Made by a program: the position numbers and the translations under genes
NCBI RefSeq assembly: GCF_018613935.1
Contig: NZ_JAGGPF010000001.1
Location: 496,001-560,000 of the forward strand
DNA: 64,000 nt
Source: Agromyces sp. ISL-38
Lineage (GTDB): Bacteria > Actinomycetota > Actinomycetes > Actinomycetales > Microbacteriaceae
Reading direction: 5' to 3'
Shown here: positions 49,082-56,775 of the stretch, piece by piece
Layout of the letters: each line of letters starts with the position of its first letter
Position numbering within the stretch: the stretch's first letter is position 1
The notes under the pieces: model-generated
Told to the model about the DNA's origin: nothing
Seen by the model: only the letters and a program-made list of their open reading frames with translations
Databases searched by the model: none

Positions 49082-50305
49082 CGACTCGGATGCGGAGGCT
49101 GGAACGAGTCGCGCGAGGGTCGCGTCGTAAGCACTGGCAACGAGACTCACGCGCAGCGGCTCGACGATGAGCGGCACGAGGAGCAGGACCACCGCGTCGG
49201 CGACTGCCCAGAAGGTGTAGAGGTCCTGCGGGCCGACGAGGCGCGTGACCCAGATGCGCAGCATCTGCTCGAACCCGAGCACGATCGTGTACAAGAGGAC
49301 GTACCCGCCGACCAGCACCGGCCCGGCGCGCCACATCAGCACCACGGCTCGGCCGATGGGGCGGAATCGCGCGGCGAAATCCCACCACACGTCGCCGAGC
49401 CGTCGTCGCACCGCTTCGGGCAGGCTCGAGAACCGGCGGCGGGCTCGATCGACGAGCACACCGCCGAGGCGTGGCGCCTGTGGCGCGACCGCCTGCCCGT
49501 AGATGACCCCAGCGATGGTGAGCCAGGCGAGCGGCAGCAGGATGATGCCGCCGGCCTCGCCCAGCAGCCACTCGACCGCCTCCCAGAGCCATGCCACGGG
49601 TTCGACCCGGCTTGTGACCCAGGCTCGGACATCGGCGAGCCAGACCATCGCCTGCCGCGACGCCACCCACGCCGACACCCGGCCGAGCGCCTCCGAGATG
49701 AGGATCACGGTGAGGAAGACCCAGACCGCCTCGAGGTAGACCGCTCCGATCGCCGACCACTTCGGCAGCCGAGAGCGGTACCGGTTCCACGCCCATCGGC
49801 CGGCGAAGGCAACCACGATGAGCGCGATGGTGGCCGGCTCGAACATGAGCTGGTCGATGGTGCCTTCGGTGGAGACGGTCTCACCCGCGAAGATTGCAGC
49901 CGCGTTGACCCCCTGCTGCACTTCGAGCCCACGGGCGAGGTAGGCGAACCAGTCGTCGCGAAGGTAGCCCCAGGCTGCGTAGAAGGCGAAGAAGGGCAGG
50001 ATGCCGCCGAGCACGGCGTCGACGAAGGCGCGCCGTCGTGCCACCGCATCGCCGGGAAGTGGCGCGATGGTGCCGAGCCGGGTCATCCCGTCGCGCAGCA
50101 CGAGGAACATCGCCACGAAGCTGACGAGGCGGGCGAGGATGGCCAGGGGCAGGAGCAACTGGCCGCCGAGGGCCGAGAACGCGCCCACGAATCCGGCCAG
50201 CTCGATCACGAGGTACCGCACGAGGATGCCCCCGAGGAACCACGCGAGCAGCGCCGGCCAGTGCGCCAGCAGCAGTCGGCCGGTCATCGCGATCACGGTG
50301 AGCAC
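48941..50305 (-). CDS. Multi-pass membrane protein of unknown function
   Basis: A 454-residue protein with about 8-9 membrane helices (for example LAWFLGGILVRYLVIELAGF, LLLPLAILARLVSFVAMFLV, AVYLEAVWVFLTVILISEAL, VLVGGYVLLYTIVLGFEQML). The C-terminal 55 residues are charged and probably cytoplasmic; about 46 of them are encoded antisense to operon gene 3. GTG 50305 follows TACCGT by 6 nt. No transporter motif is recognised. Convergence with the three anchored proteins suggests, but does not prove, related envelope roles. Confidence 0.7.
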   Translation of the reverse strand: MLTVIAMTGRLLLAHWPALLAWFLGGILVRYLVIELAGFVGAFSALGGQLLLPLAILARLVSFVAMFLVLRDGMTRLGTIAPLPGDAVARRRAFVDAVLGGILPFFAFYAAWGYLRDDWFAYLARGLEVQQGVNAAAIFAGETVSTEGTIDQLMFEPATIALIVVAFAGRWAWNRYRSRLPKWSAIGAVYLEAVWVFLTVILISEALGRVSAWVASRQAMVWLADVRAWVTSRVEPVAWLWEAVEWLLGEAGGIILLPLAWLTIAGVIYGQAVAPQAPRLGGVLVDRARRRFSSLPEAVRRRLGDVWWDFAARFRPIGRAVVLMWRAGPVLVGGYVLLYTIVLGFEQMLRIWVTRLVGPQDLYTFWAVADAVVLLLVPLIVEPLRVSLVASAYDATLARLVPASASESSRLDEQSGESGKRLWRDELDSERPGGVERDEERDGDREGVRPGQGA

Positions 50306-50311
50306 GAGACC

Positions 50312-50317
50312 ACGGTA
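50312..50317 (-). promoter_or_regulatory. Leaderless promoter -10 box for the membrane-protein gene
   Basis: TACCGT on the minus strand ends 6 nt before the GTG at 50305. Confidence 0.45.
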
Positions 50318-50403
50318 GCGGTTGCGCACAACGCCGCGTGGCGGCATCCGCTCGCCGACTGTGGCGACCTGCCAATGATGAATCATCGACCACGAATCGG
50401 GCA

Positions 50404-50409
50404 TACAGT
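50404..50409 (+). promoter_or_regulatory. Leaderless promoter -10 box for the thioesterase gene
   Basis: TACAGT ends 8 nt before the ATG at 50418. Confidence 0.45.
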
Positions 50410-50417
50410 CGTGGACT

Positions 50418-50984
50418 ATGCACATGTTCTTCCGCACGCTGCTCCACGTGCTGTTCCTCTCGCGCCGCAAGCCCGACCTCGACCATTACGAGGTCGCGCG
50501 CACGAACTTCATCACGCTGCCGACCGACCTCGACATCAACCGCCACATGAACAACGGCGTGTACTTCTCGATCATGGATGTCGCGCGCTTCGACATGCTC
50601 GTGCGCAGCGGCGTCTTCGGCATCATGCGGGCCAAGAACTGGTATCCGGTGGTCGTGAGCGAGACGATCACGTTCCGCAAGTCGCTGAGCCTGTGGCAGC
50701 GGTTCACCATCGAGTCGCGCATCCTCGGCTTCGACGACAAGGCGGTCTACTGCGAGCAGCGGTTCGTGCGCCACGGCCACGATGGGAAGCCCGAGATCTA
50801 TGCGCAGGGGTTCATCCGCGCGCGGTTCCTGCGCAAGGAGGGCGGCACGGTCCCTGTGCCCGAACTCGTCGAAGCGTTCGGCACGCCGCCCATGAGCGAC
50901 GAACTGCCCGAGTGGATCGAACGATGGGGCACGGATGTCGCGCTGCCCGCGACGCGCGCCGAGGCGCCGTCGGTCTGGCACTGA
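50418..50984 (+). CDS. Acyl-CoA thioesterase-like hotdog protein
   Basis: A 188-residue hotdog-fold (4HBT/THEM6-like) protein. LPTDLDINRHMNNGVYFSIM at about 34-53 carries the catalytic-type Asp and the HMNN helix start, followed by SETITFRKSLSLWQRF and CEQRFVRHG. It probably hydrolyses an acyl-CoA. It stands alone on a short leaderless transcript. Confidence 0.85.
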   Translation: MHMFFRTLLHVLFLSRRKPDLDHYEVARTNFITLPTDLDINRHMNNGVYFSIMDVARFDMLVRSGVFGIMRAKNWYPVVVSETITFRKSLSLWQRFTIESRILGFDDKAVYCEQRFVRHGHDGKPEIYAQGFIRARFLRKEGGTVPVPELVEAFGTPPMSDELPEWIERWGTDVALPATRAEAPSVWH

Positions 50985-51027
50985 GCGCACTGAGAGCGCA
51001 CTGAGAACGCACTGAGAACGCACTGAG
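50980..51027 (+). repeat. Short tandem repeat after the thioesterase gene
   Basis: ACTGAGCGC, ACTGAGAGCGC, ACTGAGAACGC and ACTGAGAACGC follow directly, a 9-11 bp unit that includes the gene's TGA stop. It probably arose by slippage. Confidence 0.7.
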
Positions 51028-51071
51028 CCGAGCGGTGTACGGCCTGGGGAAGCCGACCGACTGAATCGGGA

Positions 51072-51581
51072 TCAGCGCCGCGCCGCATCGGGCACGTTGA
51101 GGCCGCGGTAGTGCTCGGAGAACGCCGGAAAGTAATGGTCCCATTCGGGCAGAGCCATGCCCGAGCGGGCCGCGCTCAGACGGTCGAGGTAGTAGTCCCA
51201 GCCAGGGCCGATGCTCGGGGCATCCGCTGCGCTGTTCAGGCGCTGGCCGAGCGTGAGCGTCGTCATACCGCCGCCCTCGACGAGGTGGCAGAAGACGCGC
51301 CACGCGTTGTCGCCGGTATCGGCGTCGGCGAGGAAGCGATACGGCGGCGCGCACTCGAGGATGCTCACGTTCTGCCACTGGGCGTCTGGCTCGGCCGACA
51401 TGATGAAGCGCACGCCACCCGTGGCGGGGCTTCCGGTGTAGGTGCCGATCCACGACTGCATCGCGGTGGGATTCGTGAGGCTGAACCAGACGTCGACGAT
51501 CGGCGCATGGAACAAGCGGTCGAACTGCAGGTACAAGCCGTCAGGCTTCAACGCATAGTGTCCGGTCGGCTTCGCGATCAT
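51072..51581 (-). CDS. SRPBCC (AHSA1/polyketide cyclase-like) family protein
   Basis: A 169-residue protein: LQFDRLFHAPIVDVWFSLTNPTAMQSWIG at residues 18-46 and GMTTLTLGQRL, then GPGWDYYLDRL near 125-135. This is the START-like fold of AHSA1/YndB-type proteins. Ligand unknown. It is convergent with the thioesterase gene. Confidence 0.85.
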   Translation of the reverse strand: MIAKPTGHYALKPDGLYLQFDRLFHAPIVDVWFSLTNPTAMQSWIGTYTGSPATGGVRFIMSAEPDAQWQNVSILECAPPYRFLADADTGDNAWRVFCHLVEGGGMTTLTLGQRLNSAADAPSIGPGWDYYLDRLSAARSGMALPEWDHYFPAFSEHYRGLNVPDAARR

Positions 51582-51732
51582 CTTCGACCCCCGCTCGTCG
51601 TGCTCTCAGGCTAATGCGGTCGGCCTCCTTTCACTAGAGCTTCACGCGAGCCGTCGGCCTCACTAGAGTGGCGCCATGGGTTCCGGGAGGGCGTGTCGCA
51701 GCTCCTGATCCGATCCGAGCGAGGCGGGGGAA

Positions 51733-52095
51733 ATGCAAATACCGAAGCCATCGGATGCCGCCAAGGCACTGTTCACGTCGTCGATGCCCGACGACCCGCG
51801 GGTCGTCGTGAAGCCCATGTTCGGCAACCTCGGTGCGTTCGTGAACGGCAACATGTTCGCGGGTCTGTTCGGCGACCGCATCGGCGTGAAGGTGCTCGAC
51901 GAGGCAGCACGCGCGGAGCTGGAGGCGACAGAGGGCGCAGGTCCCTTCGGTCCGGAGGGGCGCCCCATGGGCGGCTACGTCTCCGTGCCCGAAGCGTGGG
52001 ATCGCGAGCGCCTCGCGGAGTGGGTGGAGCGTGCGTTCGACGACGTGGCGATGCTGCCGCCGAAGGCGCAGAAGGCGGCGAAGCCCAAGCGCTGA
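51733..52095 (+). CDS. TfoX N-terminal domain-like protein
   Basis: A 120-residue protein: VVVKPMFGNLGAFVNGNMFA GLFGDRIGVKV style core, then MGGYVSVPEAW and a WVERAFDDV helix. This is the TfoX-N/YjhX-like fold common in actinobacteria as a stand-alone protein; it does not imply competence. The tail is lysine/alanine-rich. GGCGGGGGAA precedes the ATG. Confidence 0.82.
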   Translation: MQIPKPSDAAKALFTSSMPDDPRVVVKPMFGNLGAFVNGNMFAGLFGDRIGVKVLDEAARAELEATEGAGPFGPEGRPMGGYVSVPEAWDRERLAEWVERAFDDVAMLPPKAQKAAKPKR

Positions 52096-52154
52096 GGGGT
52101 GCGTGCGACGCGCTGGCAGGCGGCGGCTCGCCGGCGGTCGGTCGGCGTCGTCGA

Positions 52155-52580
52155 TCAGGCGTCGGATGCCGCGTCGTCGTACGTGTCGCGCGCGGCCGTG
52201 ATCGCCTCGTGGTTCGCGGCGGCCCAGCCGACGAGGCCGAGCACGGGTGCGGCGAGCGAGCGGCCGAGGTCGGTCGCCGCGTACTCGACGCGCGGCGGGA
52301 TCTCGGGATACGCCGTGCGGGAGACGAGCCCGTCTCGCTCGAGATTGCGGAGCGTCTGCGTGAGCATGCGGTGCGAGATGCCGTCGATCTTGCGCTGCAG
52401 CTCCGTGAACCGCAGTGCGCGGTCGTCGAGCAGGCCGACCACGAGCAGGCTCCACTTGTCTCCGACGCGCGAGAGCACGTCGCGGATCACGCCGCTCGCC
52501 GGCTCGTCGGTGCTGCACGTCGACGCCGACGCCAGGGGGTGATCGGCGAATCGTGGTGCTGCGGCATCCGTCGTGGTCAT
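52155..52580 (-). CDS. HxlR family transcriptional regulator
   Basis: A 141-residue winged-helix regulator: Cys22 in the N-terminal region, then VLSRVGDKWSLLVVGLLDDR, RFTELQRKIDGISHRMLTQT LRNLERDGLVSR in two steps, and VEYAATDLGRSL. HxlR proteins with a single N-terminal Cys often sense electrophiles or redox change. It is divergent from a DoxX gene, with repeated GTGCGTnACGCAC dyads between. Confidence 0.9.
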   Translation of the reverse strand: MTTTDAAAPRFADHPLASASTCSTDEPASGVIRDVLSRVGDKWSLLVVGLLDDRALRFTELQRKIDGISHRMLTQTLRNLERDGLVSRTAYPEIPPRVEYAATDLGRSLAAPVLGLVGWAAANHEAITAARDTYDDAASDA

Positions 52581-52598
52581 CGTCTCGCTCTCTCAATT

Positions 52599-52623
52599 AC
52601 GCACCTCAAGGTGCGTGACGCAC
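52599..52623. promoter_or_regulatory. HxlR operator region, distal
   Basis: ACGCACC-TCAA-GGTGCGT (52599-52616) overlaps GTGCGTGACGCAC (52611-52623), so two dyads share an arm. They lie 19-43 bp before the HxlR start. Confidence 0.7.
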
Positions 52624-52648
52624 GATGAAGTGCCGGGGACTCGTCGGT

Positions 52649-52654
52649 TATAGT
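52649..52654 (+). promoter_or_regulatory. Promoter -10 box for the DoxX gene
   Basis: TATAGT lies between the two operator regions, about 50 nt before the ATG at 52704. The second operator would cover the transcription start. Confidence 0.5.
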
Positions 52655-52662
52655 CACCGATC

Positions 52663-52675
52663 GTGCGTCACGCAC
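52663..52675. promoter_or_regulatory. HxlR operator, proximal to DoxX
   Basis: GTGCGTCACGCAC is the same dyad as 52611-52623 apart from the central base. The centres are 52 bp apart, about five helical turns. Confidence 0.7.
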
Positions 52676-52703
52676 TCATCGTAACCGACCCTTGGGGAAT
52701 CAC

Positions 52704-53063
52704 ATGATCATCGCACTGTGGATCGTCACCGCCCTGCTCGCCATCGCCTTCCTCGCCTCCGGCACGATGAAGACGCTGACGCCCCGCGAGAAGCTCATTC
52801 CGAACATGCCGTACATGGAGGACCTCAGCAACGGCCAGGGGCGCGTCGTCGGCATCCTCGAGTTCCTCGGAGCGCTCGGCCTCGTGCTGCCCGCCGCGAC
52901 CGGCATCCTGCCGTGGCTCACGCCCGTGGCCGCCTTCGCGCTCGTGCTCACGATGGGCGCCGCCTCGGCGCTGCACGTGAAGCGCAAGGAGTCGCCCCTC
53001 GTGAGCATCGTGCTCGGCGTCGTCGCGCTCGCCGTGGGCATCGGGTGGGTCGTGCTCGGCTGA
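52704..53063 (+). CDS. DoxX family membrane protein
   Basis: A 119-residue protein with four membrane helices. IIALWIVTALLAIAFLASGTMKTLTPREKL at the start and GILEFLGALGLVLPAATGILPWLTPVAAFALVLTM in the middle match the DoxX-like family. Its divergent HxlR partner and shared operators form a common HxlR-DoxX module thought to respond to oxidants or toxic quinones. Confidence 0.9.
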   Translation: MIIALWIVTALLAIAFLASGTMKTLTPREKLIPNMPYMEDLSNGQGRVVGILEFLGALGLVLPAATGILPWLTPVAAFALVLTMGAASALHVKRKESPLVSIVLGVVALAVGIGWVVLG

Positions 53064-53071
53064 GGCCCGGC

Positions 53072-54754
53072 TCAGCCGACGTCGCCCTCGAGCACGGCCA
53101 TCGAGGCATTGTGCCCGCCGATGCCGCTCACCGCGCCGCCGCGCACGGCGCCCGCGCCGCAGACGAGGATCCGCGGATGCCGCGTCGCCACGCCCCAGCG
53201 CTCGGCCGGCGTGTCGAGCGGCGCGCCGTCTTCTGCCCAGGGCCAGGAGAGCGGGCCGTGGAAGATATTGCCGCCCGGCATGCGCAGCGACTCCTCGAGG
53301 TCGAGGGTGGTCTTCGTCTCGATGCAGGGGCGGCCGGCGGCATCCGTCGCGATCACGTCTTCGATGGGTTCGGCGAGCACGGAGTTCAGCGAGGCGAGCA
53401 CAGCCGCCTGCAACTGCGACCGCAGCTCGTCGTTGCTGAAGCGCTCGAGCAGGCGATGCGGCACGTGCAGCCCGAACACCGTGAGGGTGTGCGCGCCCGA
53501 GGCCGCGAGCTCGGGCGAAAGGATCGACGGGTCGCTCAGCGTGTGGCAGTAGATCTCGCACGGCAGCGGCGACGGGATCGCACCGCGCGCAGCCGTCGCG
53601 TGGGCGGCGTCGAGCTGCGACTCGAGCTCGTTGATGTGAAACGTGCCCGCGAACGCGACCTCAGGAGCGACGCTCGTGTCGCGCAGGCGCGGCAGGCGGG
53701 TGAGCAGCAGGTTCACCTTGACCTGCGCGCCCTCAGGCTCGGCGGCGAGCCGAATCCGCTCGCGGACGACGGGTGGAACGTCGAGCTTCGTGTCGGGCGT
53801 GAACGGAGCCTGGTCGCGGGGCGCGATCGTGTCGGATGCCTCGCGCGCCGCGCGGGTCGCGGCATCCGCTGCCCCGGCCGCGAGCAGCCGGTCGAGCACG
53901 GCCGGTGCGAAGTTCGAGAGCACGGTGCCCGCCGTCGCCTCATGCTCGGCGCCATCGCGGCGATACCGCACCAGACCGTCGGAGTCGACGGCGAGCACGT
54001 CGGCGCCCGTCACGAGTTCGGCGCCGGCCCCCCGGGCGGCCCGGGCGAGCTCGCCGCTGACGGCGCCCATGCCGCCGACGGGCACGTCCCAATCGCCGGT
54101 GCCGCCGCCGATCACGTGGTAGAGGAAGCACCGGTTGGCGTCGAGCGCGGGGTCGTCGAGGCTCGTGAACGTGCCGATGAGGCCGTCGGTCGCGACGACG
54201 CCGCGCACGAGGTCGCTCTCGAATCGCGCGTCGATCGTCTCGCCGAGCGGACGCTCGATGAACTCGCCCCACACGCCGTCGTCGCCGACGAGCGCGCGCG
54301 CCTCGGCGCGAGTGGGCAGCGGTTCCGTGAGCGTGGGGAAGAGGCGCTCGGCGAGGCGCGCGGTGTCGTTGGAGAACTCGTTCCACGCCGTCGCGTCGGT
54401 TGCGGCGCCGATCCGGTCGAACGCGGATGCCGCGGCGTCGGCGTCGGCCTCCCGGTCGATCAGCAGCCCGCGTGCCGGGTCGGCCGGATCCGGCGTGTAC
54501 GACGAGTAGCGCCGGCGCACGAGCCGCACGTCGAGCGCGAGATCGTCGACGATGCGCTGCGGCAGCAGGCTCACGAGGTAGGAGTAGCGCGAGAGGCGCG
54601 CGTCGACGCCGTCGAACGCCTCGGCCGAGACGGCCGCGCCACCGAGATGGTCGTCGCGCTCGAGCAGGAGCACGCGCTTGCCGGCGCTGGCGAGGTAGGC
54701 GGCGGCGGTGAGACCGTTGTGGCCGCCGCCGAGGATCACGACGTCGTGGGGCAT
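53072..54754 (-). CDS. Phytoene dehydrogenase-related NAD(P)/FAD oxidoreductase
   Basis: A 560-residue flavoprotein of the CrtI/PDH-related family. FAD motif DVVILGGGHNGLTAAAYLASAG at residues 4-25, LLERDDHLGGAAVSAEAFDG, then GGTGDWDVPVGGMGAVSGEL and the C-terminal VCGAGAVRGGAVSGIGGHNA. It resembles the PYROXD2-like branch more than true carotenoid desaturases, and no carotenoid genes are near. Substrate unknown. TACGCT 6 nt before the ATG suggests leaderless translation. Confidence 0.88.
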   Translation of the reverse strand: MPHDVVILGGGHNGLTAAAYLASAGKRVLLLERDDHLGGAAVSAEAFDGVDARLSRYSYLVSLLPQRIVDDLALDVRLVRRRYSSYTPDPADPARGLLIDREADADAAASAFDRIGAATDATAWNEFSNDTARLAERLFPTLTEPLPTRAEARALVGDDGVWGEFIERPLGETIDARFESDLVRGVVATDGLIGTFTSLDDPALDANRCFLYHVIGGGTGDWDVPVGGMGAVSGELARAARGAGAELVTGADVLAVDSDGLVRYRRDGAEHEATAGTVLSNFAPAVLDRLLAAGAADAATRAAREASDTIAPRDQAPFTPDTKLDVPPVVRERIRLAAEPEGAQVKVNLLLTRLPRLRDTSVAPEVAFAGTFHINELESQLDAAHATAARGAIPSPLPCEIYCHTLSDPSILSPELAASGAHTLTVFGLHVPHRLLERFSNDELRSQLQAAVLASLNSVLAEPIEDVIATDAAGRPCIETKTTLDLEESLRMPGGNIFHGPLSWPWAEDGAPLDTPAERWGVATRHPRILVCGAGAVRGGAVSGIGGHNASMAVLEGDVG

Positions 54755-54760
54755 CCAACG

Positions 54761-54766
54761 AGCGTA
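54761..54766 (-). promoter_or_regulatory. Leaderless promoter -10 box for the flavoprotein gene
   Basis: TACGCT on the minus strand ends 6 nt before the ATG at 54754. Confidence 0.5.
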
Positions 54767-54800
54767 ACGAGCGGATGCGGCATCCGCCTGGCCCTCTGTT

Positions 54801-54884
54801 TCACAATTCAGGAGCGCCTTCGGCGTGCCACGCCGAGACCCCGGCGTGTCGCGGTCGACACGCCGGGGCCTTCCTGAATTGTGA
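54801..54884. repeat. 84-bp nested palindrome
   Basis: The outer arms TCACAATTCAGGA and TCCTGAATTGTGA pair perfectly. An inner hairpin has arms CCCCGGCGTGTCG and CGACACGCCGGGG with a 4-base loop. It lies 13 bp after the ABC permease stop and is a strong terminator-like structure, or a single copy of another palindromic element. Confidence 0.7.
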
Positions 54885-54897
54885 GAACGGTTTGCCG

Positions 54898-55689
54898 TCA
54901 GCTGGCGCGGCGCATGGACCGCACACCCACGAACACCCCGATCGCGCACGTCGCCACCGCAGCGAGGATGCCGCCGAGCACTGCGGGGTCGCCGACGTCG
55001 CCGGCGAGCAGCGCGCGCTCGGCGCCGACGAGGTAGCTGAGCGGGTTCACGGCTGCGGCGACCCGCATCCAGTCGGGACCGTCTTCGAGCGGCAGCAGCA
55101 TGCCCGAGAGGATCATCAACGGGAACAGCAGCGTCTGGTGCACCATCCAGAACATCCAGTCGCGGTTGCGGCACGCGAGGGCGAGCGAGTAACTCAGCGC
55201 GCCGAAGCCGATGCCGAACACGGCGAGCACTGCGAGGCCTGCGATGAGCCCGAGCGTGTCGACGCTGAAGCCGAACGGCACAGCGACGAGCACGACGATC
55301 GTGCCCTGGATCGTGAGCGGCACCACCTCCTTCAGCGCGCGGCCGACGAGGAGCGCGCTGCGGGAGAGCGGCGCCACGAGGGTGCGCTCGTGCGAGCCGG
55401 TCTGCATCTCGAAGAGGAGGTTCGCCCCGGTCGAGGCCGTGCCGAACAGTGCGACCATCACGAGGATGCCGGGCACGAACCACGGCAGCGTGCCCGCGAC
55501 GTCGCCCCCCGCGGCGCCGACGAGCAATGGCCCGAAGAGCCCGAGGAAGACGAGCGGCTGAACGAGGCTGAAGATGACGCTGAACGGGTCGCGCACGAGC
55601 GGACGGGACTCGCGCATGAAGACGGTCGCGGTGTCGCGCGCGAAACCGGTCGGGCGAGCGGATGTCTCGAGAGACGTGGTGGTGGACAT
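54898..55689 (-). CDS. ABC-2 type transporter permease
   Basis: A 263-residue permease with six helices: VFMRESRPLVRDPFSVIFSL near the N-terminus, LLFEMQTGSHERTLVAPLSR SALLVGRALKE in two steps and GMLLPLEDGPDWMRVAAAVN PLSYLVGAERALL, the DrrB-like daunorubicin/oleandomycin permease pattern. It follows the ATPase gene by 42 nt and ends just before the 84-bp palindrome. It probably exports a hydrophobic compound. Confidence 0.9.
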   Translation of the reverse strand: MSTTTSLETSARPTGFARDTATVFMRESRPLVRDPFSVIFSLVQPLVFLGLFGPLLVGAAGGDVAGTLPWFVPGILVMVALFGTASTGANLLFEMQTGSHERTLVAPLSRSALLVGRALKEVVPLTIQGTIVVLVAVPFGFSVDTLGLIAGLAVLAVFGIGFGALSYSLALACRNRDWMFWMVHQTLLFPLMILSGMLLPLEDGPDWMRVAAAVNPLSYLVGAERALLAGDVGDPAVLGGILAAVATCAIGVFVGVRSMRRAS

Positions 55690-55731
55690 GGGGTGCTCCT
55701 TCGTTGTGTCGGTGGTCGAGTCGCGCCGGCG

Positions 55732-56715
55732 TCAGACGGCGACGGGCTCGGGTGTCGCGTCGGCGGCGTGCGCCCCCTCGTCGCGGAGGCTGCGCCCCGT
55801 GAGCGCGAGGAAGACGTCGTCGAGCGTGGGCTGCCGGTGTGTGGCCGCCACGACCTCGAGGCCAGCGTCGCCGAGGTCGCGGATGAAACGGGGCAGCGCG
55901 CGGTCCCCGCCGCGAGCCGTGACCGTCACGACCCGGCCCGAGATCTCGCCGCCGATGCGGGATGCGGCTGCCGCGGCATCCGTCGCCCCTTCGAACTCGA
56001 GGGTGATGCGGTCGCCCGCGAGCGACTCCTTGAGCGCCCACGCCGTGTCGTCGGCGATGACCGCGCCGTGGTCCATCACCATGACCCGCTCGGCGAGCTG
56101 GTCGGCCTCGTCGAGGTAGTGCGTGGTGAGGAAGATCGTCGTGCCGGTCTCGCGGCGCAGGTCGACGATGTGCTCCCAGAGGTTGGCACGGCTGTGCGGG
56201 TCGAGGCCCGTCGAGGGCTCGTCGAGGAAGAGCAGCTCGGGCCGGTGGATGAGGCCGAGCGCGATGTCGAGCCGGCGCTTCTGGCCGCCCGAGAGCGACT
56301 GCACGGTGCGGTTCGCGGACTGCCCGAGCTCGAGCGACTCGATGAGCTCGGCTGCGCGCAGCCGGGTCTCGCGGCGGCCCATTCCATAGAAGGAGCCCTG
56401 CGCGTGCAGCTCGTCGCGCACCCGCTGGGTGTGCCCGCCGGAATTGCCCTGGCCGACATAGCCGATGCGGCGGCGAACACCGGCAGGGTCGCGGCGGATG
56501 TCGCAGCCCGCGACCGTCGCTTCACCCTCGGTGGGCGGCAGCAGGGTCGTGAGCATGCGGAGCGTCGTCGACTTGCCGGCGCCGTTCGGGCCGAGGAAGG
56601 CGACGAGCTCGCCGTCGACCACATCGAGGTCGACGGAACGGACGGCCTCGACGGTCTGCCCCTTGGAGCGGAACGTCTTCGTGAGGCCTCGAGCGGTGAT
56701 CATCTGGTTCGTCAT
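55732..56715 (-). CDS. ABC transporter ATP-binding protein, DrrA-like
   Basis: A 327-residue ATPase. Walker A GPNGAGKST with Lys48, signature SLSGGQKRRLDIALGL, Walker B LLFLDEPSTGLDP, switch IFLTTHYLDEADQLAERVMV. The C-terminal 100 residues carry the DrrA-type CREEM-like region ending TLDDVFLALTGR. With the permease it forms a drug-type exporter. ATG 56715 lies 24 bp from a dyad shared with the divergent WYL regulator, which probably controls it. Confidence 0.93.
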   Translation of the reverse strand: MTNQMITARGLTKTFRSKGQTVEAVRSVDLDVVDGELVAFLGPNGAGKSTTLRMLTTLLPPTEGEATVAGCDIRRDPAGVRRRIGYVGQGNSGGHTQRVRDELHAQGSFYGMGRRETRLRAAELIESLELGQSANRTVQSLSGGQKRRLDIALGLIHRPELLFLDEPSTGLDPHSRANLWEHIVDLRRETGTTIFLTTHYLDEADQLAERVMVMDHGAVIADDTAWALKESLAGDRITLEFEGATDAAAAASRIGGEISGRVVTVTARGGDRALPRFIRDLGDAGLEVVAATHRQPTLDDVFLALTGRSLRDEGAHAADATPEPVAV

Positions 56716-56738
56716 ATCGACAGTCTTTCGAGGCATCC

Positions 56739-56753
56739 GGACACTTTCTGTCC
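56739..56753. promoter_or_regulatory. Operator between the ABC operon and the WYL regulator
   Basis: GGACACTTTCTGTCC is a GGACA-N5-TGTCC dyad located 23 bp before the ABC gene and 22 bp before the regulator gene. YafY/WYL-type activator or repressor binding is the likely use. Confidence 0.6.
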
Positions 56754-56775
56754 TTATTGCGAAGAGAATGAGGAC

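Noticed and set aside
51733-52095. Competence regulator TfoX
   Set aside because: Only the N-terminal TfoX-like domain is present, which is widespread as a stand-alone protein outside competence systems.
53072-54754. Carotenoid biosynthesis cluster
   Set aside because: The flavoprotein resembles phytoene desaturase, but no crtB, crtE or lycopene cyclase genes are near and the sequence fits the PYROXD2-like branch.
54775-56775. A long plus-strand frame in front of the WYL regulator
   Set aside because: It lies antisense to the ABC permease and ATPase genes, which have clear motifs. Homology in the plus frame begins only at the ATG at 56776.
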